Assembly (NCBI GenBank): GCA_900316855.1
Contig: ONEK01000001.1
Span: 248,001 to 312,000 of the forward strand
Length of the DNA stretch: 64,000 nt
Source: an uncultured Lachnospiraceae bacterium
Lineage (GTDB): Bacteria > Bacillota > Clostridia > Lachnospirales > Lachnospiraceae
Direction: 5' to 3'
The notes under the pieces: model-generated
Seen by the model: only the letters and a program-made list of their open reading frames with translations
Database searches by the model: none
Told to the model about the DNA's origin: nothing
Shown here: one piece after another, positions 44,598 to 54,209 of the stretch
How the letters are laid out: each line of letters begins with the position of its first letter
Numbering within the stretch: the stretch's first letter is position 1
Translations under genes and position numbers: made by a program

Positions 44598-45509
44598 TTG
44601 GGTAAGTACATTGTCAAACGTGTCATTCTCGCAGTGATCACCATGTTCCTCGTCTGCTTCATCACATTCTTCGCCATGAACGCCGTTCCCGGCGGTCCCT
44701 TCAACGGCGAGAAGGCCAAGTCCGAAGCGGTCATGAAGGTGCTGAATGAGCGTTACGGACTCGATCAGCCGGTCGGCGTCCAGTTTGTCAATTATATGAA
44801 GGATATTCTGCACGGCGATTTCGGCGTATCGCTGAAGACAGGCCGTGATATCGCGGAGACGATCCGCACGAGGTTTGCCGTTTCCGCAAAGCTCGGCCTC
44901 ATGGCCATCGTTGTGGCGCTGATCTTCGGCGTCGTGCTCGGCGCAGTTGCCGCCCTGAACCGCAACAAATGGCCGGATCACATCATCATTTTCTTCGTCA
45001 CACTGTTCACGGCCATGCCCTCGTTCGTCATGGCGTCGTTCCTGCTGCTGATTTTCTGCATTCAGCTCAAGGTCATTCCGGTCTGGAACACGGCTGACCC
45101 GAATTACATTCTGCCGGTCATCGCCCTGTCCCTGTCCCCTATGGCTTATATCACCCGTCTGACGAAGACGTCCATGCTGGACGTCCTGGGCCAGGATTAT
45201 ATCCGCACGGCAAGGGCGAAGGGCGTAAGCCCCATGAAGGTCATCTTCATCCACGCACTGCGCAACGCCCTGATTCCCGTCATCACATATGTAGGCCCCC
45301 TGACCGCTTCCATCCTGACCGGTTCCCTCGTCGTGGAGAATATTTTCACGATCGGCGGCCTGGGCTCCCAGTTCGTTGATTCCATCACAAACCGTGACTA
45401 CACCATGATTATGGGCGTCACGATCTTCCTCGCAGCCATCATGGTCCTGATGAATCTCGTCAGCGACCTTCTCTATAAGCTCGTCGATCCGCGGATTCAG
45501 CTGGATTGA
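44598..45509 (+). CDS. oppB: Oligopeptide ABC transporter permease OppB
   Basis: The product has 303 residues with six membrane helices. The N-terminus KYIVKRVILAVITMFLV matches OppB/DppB. The family motif PGDP-like region is PGGPFNGEK, and the EAA-type loop is DYIRTARAKGVSPMKVIF, followed by HALRNALIPVIT. It starts with TTG, preceded by GAGAGGGAAAGATC. It is the first gene of oppBCDF, with the binding protein gene oppA last. Together the genes encode a complete ABC importer for peptides. Confidence 0.95.
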   Translation: MGKYIVKRVILAVITMFLVCFITFFAMNAVPGGPFNGEKAKSEAVMKVLNERYGLDQPVGVQFVNYMKDILHGDFGVSLKTGRDIAETIRTRFAVSAKLGLMAIVVALIFGVVLGAVAALNRNKWPDHIIIFFVTLFTAMPSFVMASFLLLIFCIQLKVIPVWNTADPNYILPVIALSLSPMAYITRLTKTSMLDVLGQDYIRTARAKGVSPMKVIFIHALRNALIPVITYVGPLTASILTGSLVVENIFTIGGLGSQFVDSITNRDYTMIMGVTIFLAAIMVLMNLVSDLLYKLVDPRIQLD

Positions 45510-45595
45510 GGCAGCAGGCGGATACAGCCTGCACGGATTTCGCCCGGCAGAGCGCCTGGTTCAGGCGGCAGGGCAGATGCAGAAAGGGTGATTTC

Positions 45596-46675
45596 ATGGA
45601 AGCTAATTACGATATTCCGGCGCCGAAAAAGAGAAAGCTGAGTCTTCAGATTGACCCGAAGCTTTTCGAAAAGGCGACCGATGAAGAGAAGAAGCAGCAG
45701 GACGTCATGGCCGAGTCCACGACGTTTTTCAGGGACGGCTGCCGCCGCCTGATGAAGAACCCGCTGGCCGTGATGTCGATGATTATTCTGCTCCTTGTCA
45801 TCGTGGTCATGATCTTCGCGCCGCTTATTGTTCCCTACAGCTATGACGGCATCATCACGGTAGAGGGTGTGCGCGACAAGGGCGCCGCCAATCTTGCTCC
45901 GTTCACGTTTTCCGCGAAGGAGCAGGCCTATATGGACAAATACAATGTGAAGATTTTCCCTCACATTTTCGGCACGGATGAGCTGTGCCGCGACTATTTC
46001 ATCCGTGTGGTCTACGGCTCGCGCGTGTCGTTCCTCGTCGGTATTTTCGCCAGCATCATGGTGCTGATCATCGGCACGATCTACGGCGCGATCTCCGGCT
46101 ATATGGGCGGCAGGGTCGACCTCATCATGATGAGAATCGTCGACATCATCTACTCGCTGCCGGATATCCTGATCATGATCCTGCTGTCCGTCGTATTCAA
46201 GGAAACAGCGGATTTCTCCTCGCTTCCCGTCATCGGCAAGCTCGGAACGAACATGGTCTCCATGTTCATCGTGTTCGGTCTGCTGTACTGGGTCGGCATG
46301 GCAAGACTCGTCCGCGGCGAAATCCTGACGATCAAGCAGAATGAATACGTGCTCGCGGCCAAGTCCATGGGAGCCTCGTCTGCCCGCATTATCCGCAGGC
46401 ACATCCTGCCGAACTGCCTGTCCGTCATCATCATCATGACGGCGCAGGAAATCCCGTCCGCTATCTTCACCGAGTCGTACATGTCGTTCATCGGCCTGGG
46501 CGTTGCCCTTCCGATGCCGTCCCTCGGCTCACTCGCGAACGCGGCCCGTTCCGGCATGCAGTCCTACCCCTGGAAGCTCGTCTTCCCGGCCGTAGCCATC
46601 ATCCTGATCGTACTGGCCTTCAACCTCATCGGCGACGCCATGAGAGACGCATTCGATCCGAAGTTGAAGCAGTAA
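45596..46675 (+). CDS. oppC: Oligopeptide ABC transporter permease OppC
   Basis: The product has 359 residues, longer than E. coli OppC (302) because of an N-terminal cytoplasmic extension (1-45) rich in Lys and a periplasmic insert of about 45 residues (88-135) after the first helix. It has the OppC N-terminal helix (LMKNPLAVMSMIILLLVIV) and the domain pattern FGTDELCRDYF, typical of FGTDxxGRD. The EAA loop reads EYVLAAKSMGASSARIIRRH, followed by ILPN. ATG 45596 is preceded by GAAAGGGTGATTTC. The 86-nt gap from oppB contains no gene. Confidence 0.94.
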   Translation: MEANYDIPAPKKRKLSLQIDPKLFEKATDEEKKQQDVMAESTTFFRDGCRRLMKNPLAVMSMIILLLVIVVMIFAPLIVPYSYDGIITVEGVRDKGAANLAPFTFSAKEQAYMDKYNVKIFPHIFGTDELCRDYFIRVVYGSRVSFLVGIFASIMVLIIGTIYGAISGYMGGRVDLIMMRIVDIIYSLPDILIMILLSVVFKETADFSSLPVIGKLGTNMVSMFIVFGLLYWVGMARLVRGEILTIKQNEYVLAAKSMGASSARIIRRHILPNCLSVIIIMTAQEIPSAIFTESYMSFIGLGVALPMPSLGSLANAARSGMQSYPWKLVFPAVAIILIVLAFNLIGDAMRDAFDPKLKQ

Positions 46676-46840
46676 CGAGCAATGCCGGGACTTCGGAGAG
46701 TTACCGCCTGTGCCTGCACGAAGGCGGGAACACGACGAAGGACCGATATGGCGACAGAGAACATGAGCGCAGGAGCGAAGCGACGTAGCGAATGAAGCAT
46801 TGCCCGTTACTGATGCGGAGCATTGCCGGAGGATATTGTT

Positions 46841-47907
46841 ATGGCAGTTACAGATGCTGCAGTGGAAGAAAAAGTAAAAGAGAATGAAGAAAACGCCGTC
46901 CTGCAGGTAAAGGACCTGCACACCTCGTTCTTCACCGACTCCGGTGAGGTACAGGCTGTCAACGGCGTATCGTTCAACCTGACGAAGGGCAAGATTCTGG
47001 GCGTCGTGGGCGAATCCGGCTCCGGCAAGTCCGTGACTGCCTATTCGATCATGCAGATCCTGGCGGAAACAGGACGCGTCGTGAAGGGCGAAATCCTGTA
47101 CAAGGGGCAGGACATCCTGAAGTGGAACCGCAGGCAGATGAATTCGTTCCGCGGTGAGAAGTGCTCCATCATCTTCCAGGATCCGATGACGTCCCTGAAT
47201 CCGACGTTTACCGTCGGCTGGCAGCTGCGCGAGGCGCTGCAGCTGCATACGCAGTATAAGACGAAGGAAGCCGCCAACAAGCGCGCCGTCGAGCTTTTGA
47301 CCATGGTCGGCGTCAACGAGCCGGAGAGCCGCGTGAAGCAGTATCCGTTCGAGCTGTCCGGCGGTATGCGGCAGCGTGTCATGATCGCCATGGCGCTTGC
47401 CTGCGAGCCGGATATCCTGATTGCCGATGAGCCGACGACGGCACTCGATGTGACCATTCAGGCGCAGATCCTCGATCTGATGAAGGAGCTCCAGAAGAAG
47501 CTCGGCATGGCAATCATTCTGGTTACCCATGACCTCGGTGTCATCGCGTCCATGTGCGATGAGATCATCGTCATGTACGGCGGCCGTGTGTGCGAGAGAG
47601 GAACGGCGGACGATATTTTCTACCGCCCCTGCCATGAATATACAAAGGGCCTGCTGCGCTCCATCCCCAACATCAACAACATGAAGGAGAAGCTCATCCC
47701 GATCGGCGGCACACCGATCAACATGCTGGCCATGCCCAGGGGCTGCGCCTTCTGTCCCCGGTGCGAGAACGCGCTGAAAATCTGCCTGACGCAGAAACCG
47801 GAAGAGATGGAGATGCCGGACGGACATTACGCTGCCTGCTGGCTGAATGTGAAGAAGCAGTATGAGCAGGAACAGCAGGAGGCAGGTGCTGCGGAGGTGA
47901 ACGCATA

Positions 47908-47908
<1 letters not shown>
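46841..47908 (+). CDS. oppD: Peptide ABC transporter ATPase OppD
   Basis: The product has 355 residues. Walker [10 protein letters not shown]-loop [11 protein letters not shown], signature LSGGMRQR, Walker [13 protein letters not shown] and H-loop THDLG are all intact. The C-terminal oligopeptide/dipeptide extension has [16 protein letters not shown], where Cys residues can hold an iron-sulphur cluster in this family. A basic/acidic N-terminal extension of 25 residues precedes the first strand. The gap from oppC (165 nt) contains three repeats of GCATTGCC or its complement. GGAGG precedes the ATG at 46841. Confidence 0.96.
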
Positions 47909-48888
<980 letters not shown>

Positions 48889-48911
48889 TTCCGGCAGTAG
48901 ACGCACGTAAG

Positions 48912-48953
48912 GAATGCACAAAAATACCGGATGGAATTTGTGCATTCTTTCTT
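48912..48953 (+). terminator. Terminator between oppF and oppA
   Basis: GAATGCACAAA pairs with TTTGTGCATTC, followed by TTTCTT. Confidence 0.85.
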
Positions 48954-48979
48954 GAACTTTCCGAAGTGCGTGCTATGAT
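48952..48979 (+). promoter_or_regulatory. Separate promoter of the peptide-binding protein gene
   Basis: -35 TTGAAC and -10 TATGAT with a 16-bp spacer. It allows the binding protein to be expressed independently of the transporter. The leader is about 140 nt. Confidence 0.65.
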
Positions 48980-49123
48980 AGTCGATGATTTCCGGAACGG
49001 AGCCAGAATGTGCCGGTCCGTGAATCAGGCGGGCGGGATAACCCGTCTGCAATAAAGCATTCTGTGCGAAAACGCCTGTGCGGATTCTCACATGATGTAA
49101 AGTTTCTCAAGGAGGAGCAATTT

Positions 49124-50974
49124 ATGAAAAAGAAAGCATTAGCAATGGTGCTTGCCGGAACCATGTCCGCAAGCCTCTTTGCAGGATGCGGAAATGCTGC
49201 TTCAGCGCCCGCAGAGAGCGGTTCGACTGCAGCGGCAGCGGCATCCACAGAGGCGGCAGCGGCAGATACGGCGGCAACCGAGGCCTCTACCGAGGCAGCT
49301 GCACCTGCAGAGGACGACTGGGCATCCCAGATTTCGTTCACTGCATCCGCAAACAACGAGGCAGCACCGGACTGGTCCGAGTATGATTCCATGATCGACG
49401 AGATCCGCAAGGATCAGGATCTGGAGGATCGTGAAGCGAAGATGCATGAGGCTGAGAACATGCTCATGGCAACCGGCGCAGTTCTCCCGATCTACTATTA
49501 CAACGATCTGTATCTGGAGAAGGAAGGCTGGAGCGGTGACTACGCTACCGTATTCGGCACGAAGTACTTCATGTATGCGAAGAAGGACGGCGCAAACGCG
49601 GACGTCATGAAGATCAACCTGGCTTCCGAGCCGGATCACCTGGATCCTCAGCTGAACAGCTCTGTTGACGGCGCTGCGCTTGCATCCAACTCCTTCGTCG
49701 GCCTGTATACCTCTGCCGAGGACGGCTCCATCGTTCCCGCACTGGCAGACGGCGATCCCGAGGTTTCCGAGGATGGTACCGAGTATACCGTTCACATGAA
49801 GGAAGGCCTCAAGTGGTCCGACGGCACTGACCTCAATGCCAACGACATCATCTATTCCTGGAATCGTGCCGCAGATCCTGCAACCGCATCCGACTACGCT
49901 TACCTGTTCTCCGTATTTGACGGCTACGGAGACGGCACCGCACCGAAGCTGAACATCTCCGCTCCGGATGACAACACGGTGAAGTTCAAGCTCGTTGCAC
50001 CCTGCCCTTACATCATGAGCCTTCTTGCATTCCCTGTATTCATGCCCGTTCCTCAGGCCGCAGTAGAAGCTGCTGATCCTGACGGCTCCAACCCCGGCGC
50101 ATGGGCTCAGGAAGCAGGCTTTGTTTCCAACGGTGCTTACACGCTCGATTCCTGGACACACAACGAGTCCATGGTTTACAAGAAGAACCCCAACTTCTAC
50201 GATGCGGACAATGTATCTGTAGATGAGCTGGACTTCATGCTGAGCGCAGATGATACCGCGATCCTGGCTGCCTATCAGGCAGGCGATCTGGACTACGCGG
50301 ATACCGTTCCGAACGGCGAGATCCCGAACCTCAAGGGTACTCCTGATTTCCACGTCATCGACAACCTCGGAACCTACTATGTCGGCTTCAACGTAAATTC
50401 CTCCATGTTCGAGGGCAAGACCGTTGACCAGGCAAACGCAATGAGAAGAGCCATCGGCCTTCTGATTGACCGTCAGTACATCATCGATACCATCGGCCAG
50501 ACCGAGCAGAAGGCAGCAACCTCCTTCATTCCCGCAGGTATGAGCGATGGCCACGGCGGAGTATTCAAGTCCAATGATGACGCTTTCACCTATCCTGTAG
50601 ATGACGGCTATTATCAGGATCTGTCCGTAAATCCGGGCAATGTAGACGAGGCTAAGGCTCTGCTGGAGAAGGCAGGCTTCCAGTTCGGCGATGACGGCAT
50701 GCTGTCCGCAGACACCCCTCTGCACATCAACTACCTCACGAACGAAGGAACCGGCCACGAGGGTATTGCCCAGGCTATCCAGCAGGATCTGGCTGCCGTA
50801 GGCATCACAATGGATATCTCCGTTGAGGACTGGCAGACATTCCTGAACGACCGCAAGCAGGGCAACTTCGACGTAGCACGTGAGGGATGGCTCGCAGATT
50901 ACGATGACCCCATCAACATGCTCGAGATGTTCACCTCTGATTCCGGCAACAATGATATGCAGCTCGGCAAGTAA
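49124..50974 (+). CDS. oppA: Peptide-binding lipoprotein OppA, apparently circularly permuted
   Basis: The product has 616 residues. The signal peptide ends with LFAGC (Cys22), and an Ala/Thr/Glu linker (23-64) follows. Residues about 66-154 (WSEYDSMIDE, LPIYYYNDLYLEKEGW, FGTKYFMYAKK) match the last ~90 residues of an ordinary OppA, where an SPAFDSIM-like helix precedes VPVYYY and a final MYIVKH. The normal N-terminal part then starts at about 161 (VMKINLASEPDHLDPQL). It runs through GLKWSDG and GLYTSAED to LADYDDPINMLEMFTSDSGNN and stops after DMQLGK, just where the missing C-terminal segment would begin. A terminator follows, so no remnant is lost downstream. AAGGAGGAGCAATTT precedes the ATG. 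An importer role is clear from context. Confidence 0.9.
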   Translation: MKKKALAMVLAGTMSASLFAGCGNAASAPAESGSTAAAAASTEAAAADTAATEASTEAAAPAEDDWASQISFTASANNEAAPDWSEYDSMIDEIRKDQDLEDREAKMHEAENMLMATGAVLPIYYYNDLYLEKEGWSGDYATVFGTKYFMYAKKDGANADVMKINLASEPDHLDPQLNSSVDGAALASNSFVGLYTSAEDGSIVPALADGDPEVSEDGTEYTVHMKEGLKWSDGTDLNANDIIYSWNRAADPATASDYAYLFSVFDGYGDGTAPKLNISAPDDNTVKFKLVAPCPYIMSLLAFPVFMPVPQAAVEAADPDGSNPGAWAQEAGFVSNGAYTLDSWTHNESMVYKKNPNFYDADNVSVDELDFMLSADDTAILAAYQAGDLDYADTVPNGEIPNLKGTPDFHVIDNLGTYYVGFNVNSSMFEGKTVDQANAMRRAIGLLIDRQYIIDTIGQTEQKAATSFIPAGMSDGHGGVFKSNDDAFTYPVDDGYYQDLSVNPGNVDEAKALLEKAGFQFGDDGMLSADTPLHINYLTNEGTGHEGIAQAIQQDLAAVGITMDISVEDWQTFLNDRKQGNFDVAREGWLADYDDPINMLEMFTSDSGNNDMQLGK

Positions 50975-51001
50975 TTCCGCCGCTGTGTAAAGGAAGCAGT
51001 G

Positions 51002-51043
51002 AAAAGGCCCGTATCCGGCGCAAGCCGGGTGCGGGCCTTTTCT
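51002..51043 (+). terminator. Terminator after oppA
   Basis: AAAAGGCCCG pairs with CGGGCCTTTT around an inner CCGGC/GCCGG stem. Confidence 0.88.
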
Positions 51044-51142
51044 ATGCCCGGGCGGCCCTGTCTGCCTCGCGGTTTCCTCGCTCATAGAAAATTCGCTCGG
51101 AAATCCACGAGGCATCACAGGCCAGTAGGACGACAATCCTCA

Positions 51143-51210
51143 GGGCGAGAAGCGAAGGGGATGCCGCGCGAGCTTTCGGCCGAGCAAGGCACCCCTTCGC
51201 TTCGAAGCCC
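51143..51210. other. Long imperfect hairpin upstream of sstT
   Basis: GGGC, AAGCGAAGGGG and TGCC pair with GGCA, CCCCTTCGCTT and GCCC to give a stem of about 20 bp with a 22-nt loop. No T tract. The remaining part of the 335-bp gap (50975-51309) contains the oppA terminator and the sstT promoter and no gene. Confidence 0.5.
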
Positions 51211-51222
51211 GTTGGCGGCTAA

Positions 51223-51251
51223 TGGACAGGGCGAGGATCGGATGCTACAAT
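51223..51251 (+). promoter_or_regulatory. Promoter of sstT
   Basis: -35 TGGACA and -10 TACAAT with a 17-bp spacer. Confidence 0.6.
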
Positions 51252-51309
51252 GGTGTTTGCGCGTGTGAAACAGATGTCCGCGCAATAAAGACAACAGGGG
51301 GAATGTTTC

Positions 51310-52584
51310 ATGAAAATAACACGGTTTTTCAAAAAGGCGGCAGACCGGTACAACCGCACGAGCCTTATCCTGCGCATTCTGTGCGGCCTGATCGTCGGCA
51401 CGGTACTGGCCCTGGTATTTCCGAAGGCGGCGTGGATTGCGACGTTCGGCGATCTGTTCGTCGGTGCGCTGAAGGCAATCGCGCCGGTTCTGGTCTTTGT
51501 CCTGGTCATGTCCGCACTGGCACAGGGAACGTCGAAGCTGGACAAGCGGTTCGGGCTCGTGATCTGGCTTTATATGCTGACAACGTTCCTGGCCTCGGTC
51601 ATCGCTGTCATAGCAAGCTTCCTCTTCCCGCTGCAGATCGTGCTGACAGACGCGGCGACGGCGGACACGATTCCGCAGGGCATCGGGGAGGTCATGCACA
51701 ACCTTCTCATGAACTGCGTCTCGAATCCGGTCGGTGCACTGGTGAACGCAAACTACATCGGTATTCTGTTCTGGGCGGTCATACTGGGCTTTGCCATGAA
51801 GCGGATCGCATCGGACAGCACGAAGCTGTTCCTCGCAAACGCGGCGGATGCCGTATCGCAGTGCGTGCGCTGGATCATCAATCTGGCACCGTTCGGCATT
51901 ATGGGCCTGGTCTACAGCAATGTATCGACGAACGGCCTTGCTATTTTCACACATTACGGGAAGTTGCTCCTGCTGCTGGTGGGAACCATGCTGGTCGTGG
52001 CGTTTATCGTCGATCCGTTTGTCATCTTCCTGACGCTCCACCGCAATCCGTATCCGCTCGTGTGGAGATGCCTCAAGAATTCCGGCCTGACTGCGTTCTT
52101 CACGAGATCGTCCGCGGCGAATATTCCCGTCAATATGAATACCTGCGAGCGGCTTGGCCTTGATAAGGATTTCTATTCCGTCTCCATTCCGCTCGGTTCC
52201 ACCATCAATATGGACGGCGCCGCGGTGACGATCGCCATCATGACGCTCGCCTGCGCGCACACGGTCGGCGTCCCGGTCGACTTCGGCTCCGCACTGGTGC
52301 TGTCGCTGCTGTCGACGCTGGCCGCCTGCGGCGCGTCCGGCGTTGCCGGCGGATCACTCCTGCTCATCCCCATGGCGTGCTCCATGTTCGGCATCGGCAA
52401 TGATATCGCCATGCAGGTCGTAGGCGTCGGCTTCATCATCGGCGTCGTGCAGGATTCCGTGGAAACCTGCCTCAACTCCACGGGCGATGTGGAGTTCACC
52501 GCGACGGCGGAGTACCGCCAGTGGCAGAAGCAGGGCCAGGAGCTGCCGTATTTTCTCGGCGACGCCCGCAGGCTCGATATCTGA
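51310..52584 (+). CDS. sstT: Serine/threonine:sodium symporter SstT
   Basis: The product has 424 residues with about eight membrane helices and two re-entrant loops. It belongs to the dicarboxylate/amino acid:cation symporter family. FFTRSSAANIPVNM, PLGSTINMDGAAVTI and GASGVAGGSLLLIPMAC are close to E. coli SstT, with the serine-rich re-entrant loop replaced at the same place (RSSAANIP). NMDGAA is the cation-binding motif. It imports serine and threonine with Na+. GGGGGAATGTTTC precedes the ATG. The gene appears monocistronic; a new promoter starts 10 bp after its stop. Confidence 0.94.
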   Translation: MKITRFFKKAADRYNRTSLILRILCGLIVGTVLALVFPKAAWIATFGDLFVGALKAIAPVLVFVLVMSALAQGTSKLDKRFGLVIWLYMLTTFLASVIAVIASFLFPLQIVLTDAATADTIPQGIGEVMHNLLMNCVSNPVGALVNANYIGILFWAVILGFAMKRIASDSTKLFLANAADAVSQCVRWIINLAPFGIMGLVYSNVSTNGLAIFTHYGKLLLLLVGTMLVVAFIVDPFVIFLTLHRNPYPLVWRCLKNSGLTAFFTRSSAANIPVNMNTCERLGLDKDFYSVSIPLGSTINMDGAAVTIAIMTLACAHTVGVPVDFGSALVLSLLSTLAACGASGVAGGSLLLIPMACSMFGIGNDIAMQVVGVGFIIGVVQDSVETCLNSTGDVEFTATAEYRQWQKQGQELPYFLGDARRLDI

Positions 52585-52593
52585 ATCTGACGC

Positions 52594-52622
52594 TTGCCAG
52601 AGCGCGGCGAATCCGCTACAAT
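52594..52622 (+). promoter_or_regulatory. Promoter of the riboswitch-oadBG transcript
   Basis: -35 TTGCCA and -10 TACAAT with a 17-bp spacer. Confidence 0.75.
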
Positions 52623-52632
52623 ACGCTTATTG

Positions 52633-52788
52633 AATAAAGGGAGTAGCGGACAGGCTTCCCGCAGATTGCGGGGAATCTGCCATTCCGGTTCGTCAGGACG
52701 GCTGCAACACAGCCCGGACCGGAAGCGGGATTATAGTCCTTCAGCGAGACTTTATCATGGGAATCCATGACGAAGTCTCGTTTTTTAT
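52633..52788 (+). promoter_or_regulatory. yybP-ykoY-like cation riboswitch with terminator expression platform
   Basis: The leader holds AAAGGGAGTAGCGG near its start, TTCGTCAGGACGG in the middle and GCGAGACTTTAT near its end. These match, in order, the conserved blocks of the Mn2+-sensing yybP-ykoY aptamer. ATAAAG (52634-52639) can pair with CTTTAT (52750-52755) as P1; inner hairpins TTCCCGC/GCGGGGAA and TTCCGGT/ACCGGAA fit P2 and P3. The P1 3' arm GAGACTTTAT is also the 5' arm of a terminator (CGAGACTT with AAGTCTCG, then six T; 52744-52786). Aptamer and terminator therefore exclude each other, which predicts an ON switch. Ligand identity is inferred. Confidence 0.65.
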
Positions 52789-52863
52789 GTCCGGATTTCC
52801 GAAGCTGCAAACCGCCGGGCCTTTCCGGCACATGCCTGCGGAATGCAGGCACAGGAGGTTAAC

Positions 52864-53991
52864 ATGTCTGAAATACTGAGTCTGTATGCCAATTTCGGCA
52901 ACATCACGTGGCAGATGGCCGTGATGTGGCTGATCGGCGGGGTGCTGATCTATCTCGGCATCGGAAAGAAGATGGAGCCGACGCTTCTCGTCCCCATGGG
53001 ATTCGGCGCGATTCTCGTGAACCTGCCGCTGTCCGGTGCGATCACGCAGGGCGCCGAGGTGGGAGCGCTGGATCTTCTGTTCCAGGGAGGCATTGCGAAC
53101 GAGCTGATGCTGTATCTTCTGTTTATCGGCATCGGCGCGATGTGCGATTTCACACCGCTTCTGTCCTGTCCGAAGATGATGCTGTTCGGCGCCGCGGCGC
53201 AGTTCGGCATCTTCTTTACGATATCGCTGGCAAGCCTCCTTGGCTTCTCCATTCAGGATGCGGCGTCCATCGGTATCATCGGCGCGGCGGACGGCCCGAC
53301 GTCTATCTTCGTCGGCAACTATTACGGGACGAAGTACATCGGCGCCATCATCGTGGCCGCGTACAGCTACATGGCGCTCGTTCCCATCATCCAGCCTCCG
53401 GTCATCCGTCTCGTCACGACGAAGAAGGAGCGTATGATCCGGATGCCGTACAACACGAACCACGTGTCGAAGAAGGCGAAAATCATATTCCCCATTATCG
53501 TTACCATTGTGGCGGGCATCATCGCGCCGAAGTCTGTTTCGCTCATCGGCTTCCTGATGTTCGGCAACCTGATCCGCGAGTGCGGTGTGCTGGATTCGCT
53601 CTCCGACACGGCGCAGAATGTCATGAGCAACCTTGTCACGCTGCTTCTGGGCATCACGGTGGCATCGCAAATGCGGGCGGAGGATTTCCTGTCCCCGCAG
53701 ACGCTGATGATCATCGCGCTCGGCCTCGTGGCCTTTATCTTCGATACCATCGGCGGCGTGCTGTTCGCCAAGCTCCTGAACCTGTTCACGCCGAACAACA
53801 GGATCAACCCCATGATCGGCGCGGCGGGCATCTCCGCCTTCCCGATGTCTGCCCGTGTCGTGAACCAGATGGCGATGGATGAGGATCCGACAAACGTCAT
53901 CCTCATGCATGCCGTGGGTGCGAATGTCTCTGGGCAGATCGCCTCGGTGCTCGCGGGCGGCATCATTCTGACCCTGATTCCGAGACTCTGA
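52864..53991 (+). CDS. oadB: Na+-translocating decarboxylase beta subunit
   Basis: The product has 375 residues with about nine or more membrane helices. GIGAMCDFTPLLSCPKMM, GIIGAADGPTSIFVG, with the membrane Asp, and GAAGISAFPMSARVVNQM are the conserved regions of the OadB/MmdB/GcdB family; Asp203-like GAADGP is the essential Na+ site. The protein exports two Na+ ions when carboxybiotin is decarboxylated. The biotin carrier and carboxyltransferase genes are not in this window, so the actual substrate (oxaloacetate, methylmalonyl-CoA or glutaconyl-CoA) is unknown. GGAGGTTAAC precedes the ATG. The gene follows the riboswitch by 76 nt. Confidence 0.95.
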   Translation: MSEILSLYANFGNITWQMAVMWLIGGVLIYLGIGKKMEPTLLVPMGFGAILVNLPLSGAITQGAEVGALDLLFQGGIANELMLYLLFIGIGAMCDFTPLLSCPKMMLFGAAAQFGIFFTISLASLLGFSIQDAASIGIIGAADGPTSIFVGNYYGTKYIGAIIVAAYSYMALVPIIQPPVIRLVTTKKERMIRMPYNTNHVSKKAKIIFPIIVTIVAGIIAPKSVSLIGFLMFGNLIRECGVLDSLSDTAQNVMSNLVTLLLGITVASQMRAEDFLSPQTLMIIALGLVAFIFDTIGGVLFAKLLNLFTPNNRINPMIGAAGISAFPMSARVVNQMAMDEDPTNVILMHAVGANVSGQIASVLAGGIILTLIPRL

Positions 53992-54026
53992 TTCAGGAAG
54001 AGACTTAAGATACGATGGAGGATAAC

Positions 54027-54155
54027 ATGACGAATTTATTATTTTCGCTGAAGGTGATGGGAATCGGTCTCATCGGCATTTTTTCCGTTACAATTCTGCT
54101 GATTCTTGTTATGATGCTTCTGACAAAGATTTTCCCTGCGGGGAAAGAGAATTGA
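54027..54155 (+). CDS. oadG: Small Na+-pump gamma subunit (OadG-like), 42 residues
   Basis: The 42-residue product starts MTNLLFSLKVMGIGLIGIFS and ends with TKIFPAGKEN. It has one hydrophobic helix (about 8-34) and a short basic tail. This is the shape of OadG, which stabilises the decarboxylase complex; the phrase GxGLxGIFxV is typical of OadG. AGGATAAC follows GATGG and gives a ribosome site directly before the ATG. It lies 35 nt after oadB, so they form an operon. The gene is below the usual length limits of gene finders and is easily missed. It lacks the long Pro-rich linker and zinc-binding end seen in larger OadG proteins. Confidence 0.75.
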   Translation: MTNLLFSLKVMGIGLIGIFSVTILLILVMMLLTKIFPAGKEN

Positions 54156-54159
54156 AACG

Positions 54160-54180
54160 TCCCCTGCCTGCGGACAGGGG
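54160..54180 (+). terminator. Weak hairpin after oadG
   Basis: CCCCTG and CAGGGG flank an 8-nt loop. No T tract, so termination is uncertain. Confidence 0.3.
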
Positions 54181-54209
54181 CACATCACGGTAACTTCCGG
54201 AGATCCGGC

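Noticed and set aside
49202..51136. A 644-codon minus-strand frame opposite oppA
   Set aside because: The + strand has a signal peptide, ribosome site and family similarity; the minus frame has none and crosses the oppA terminator.
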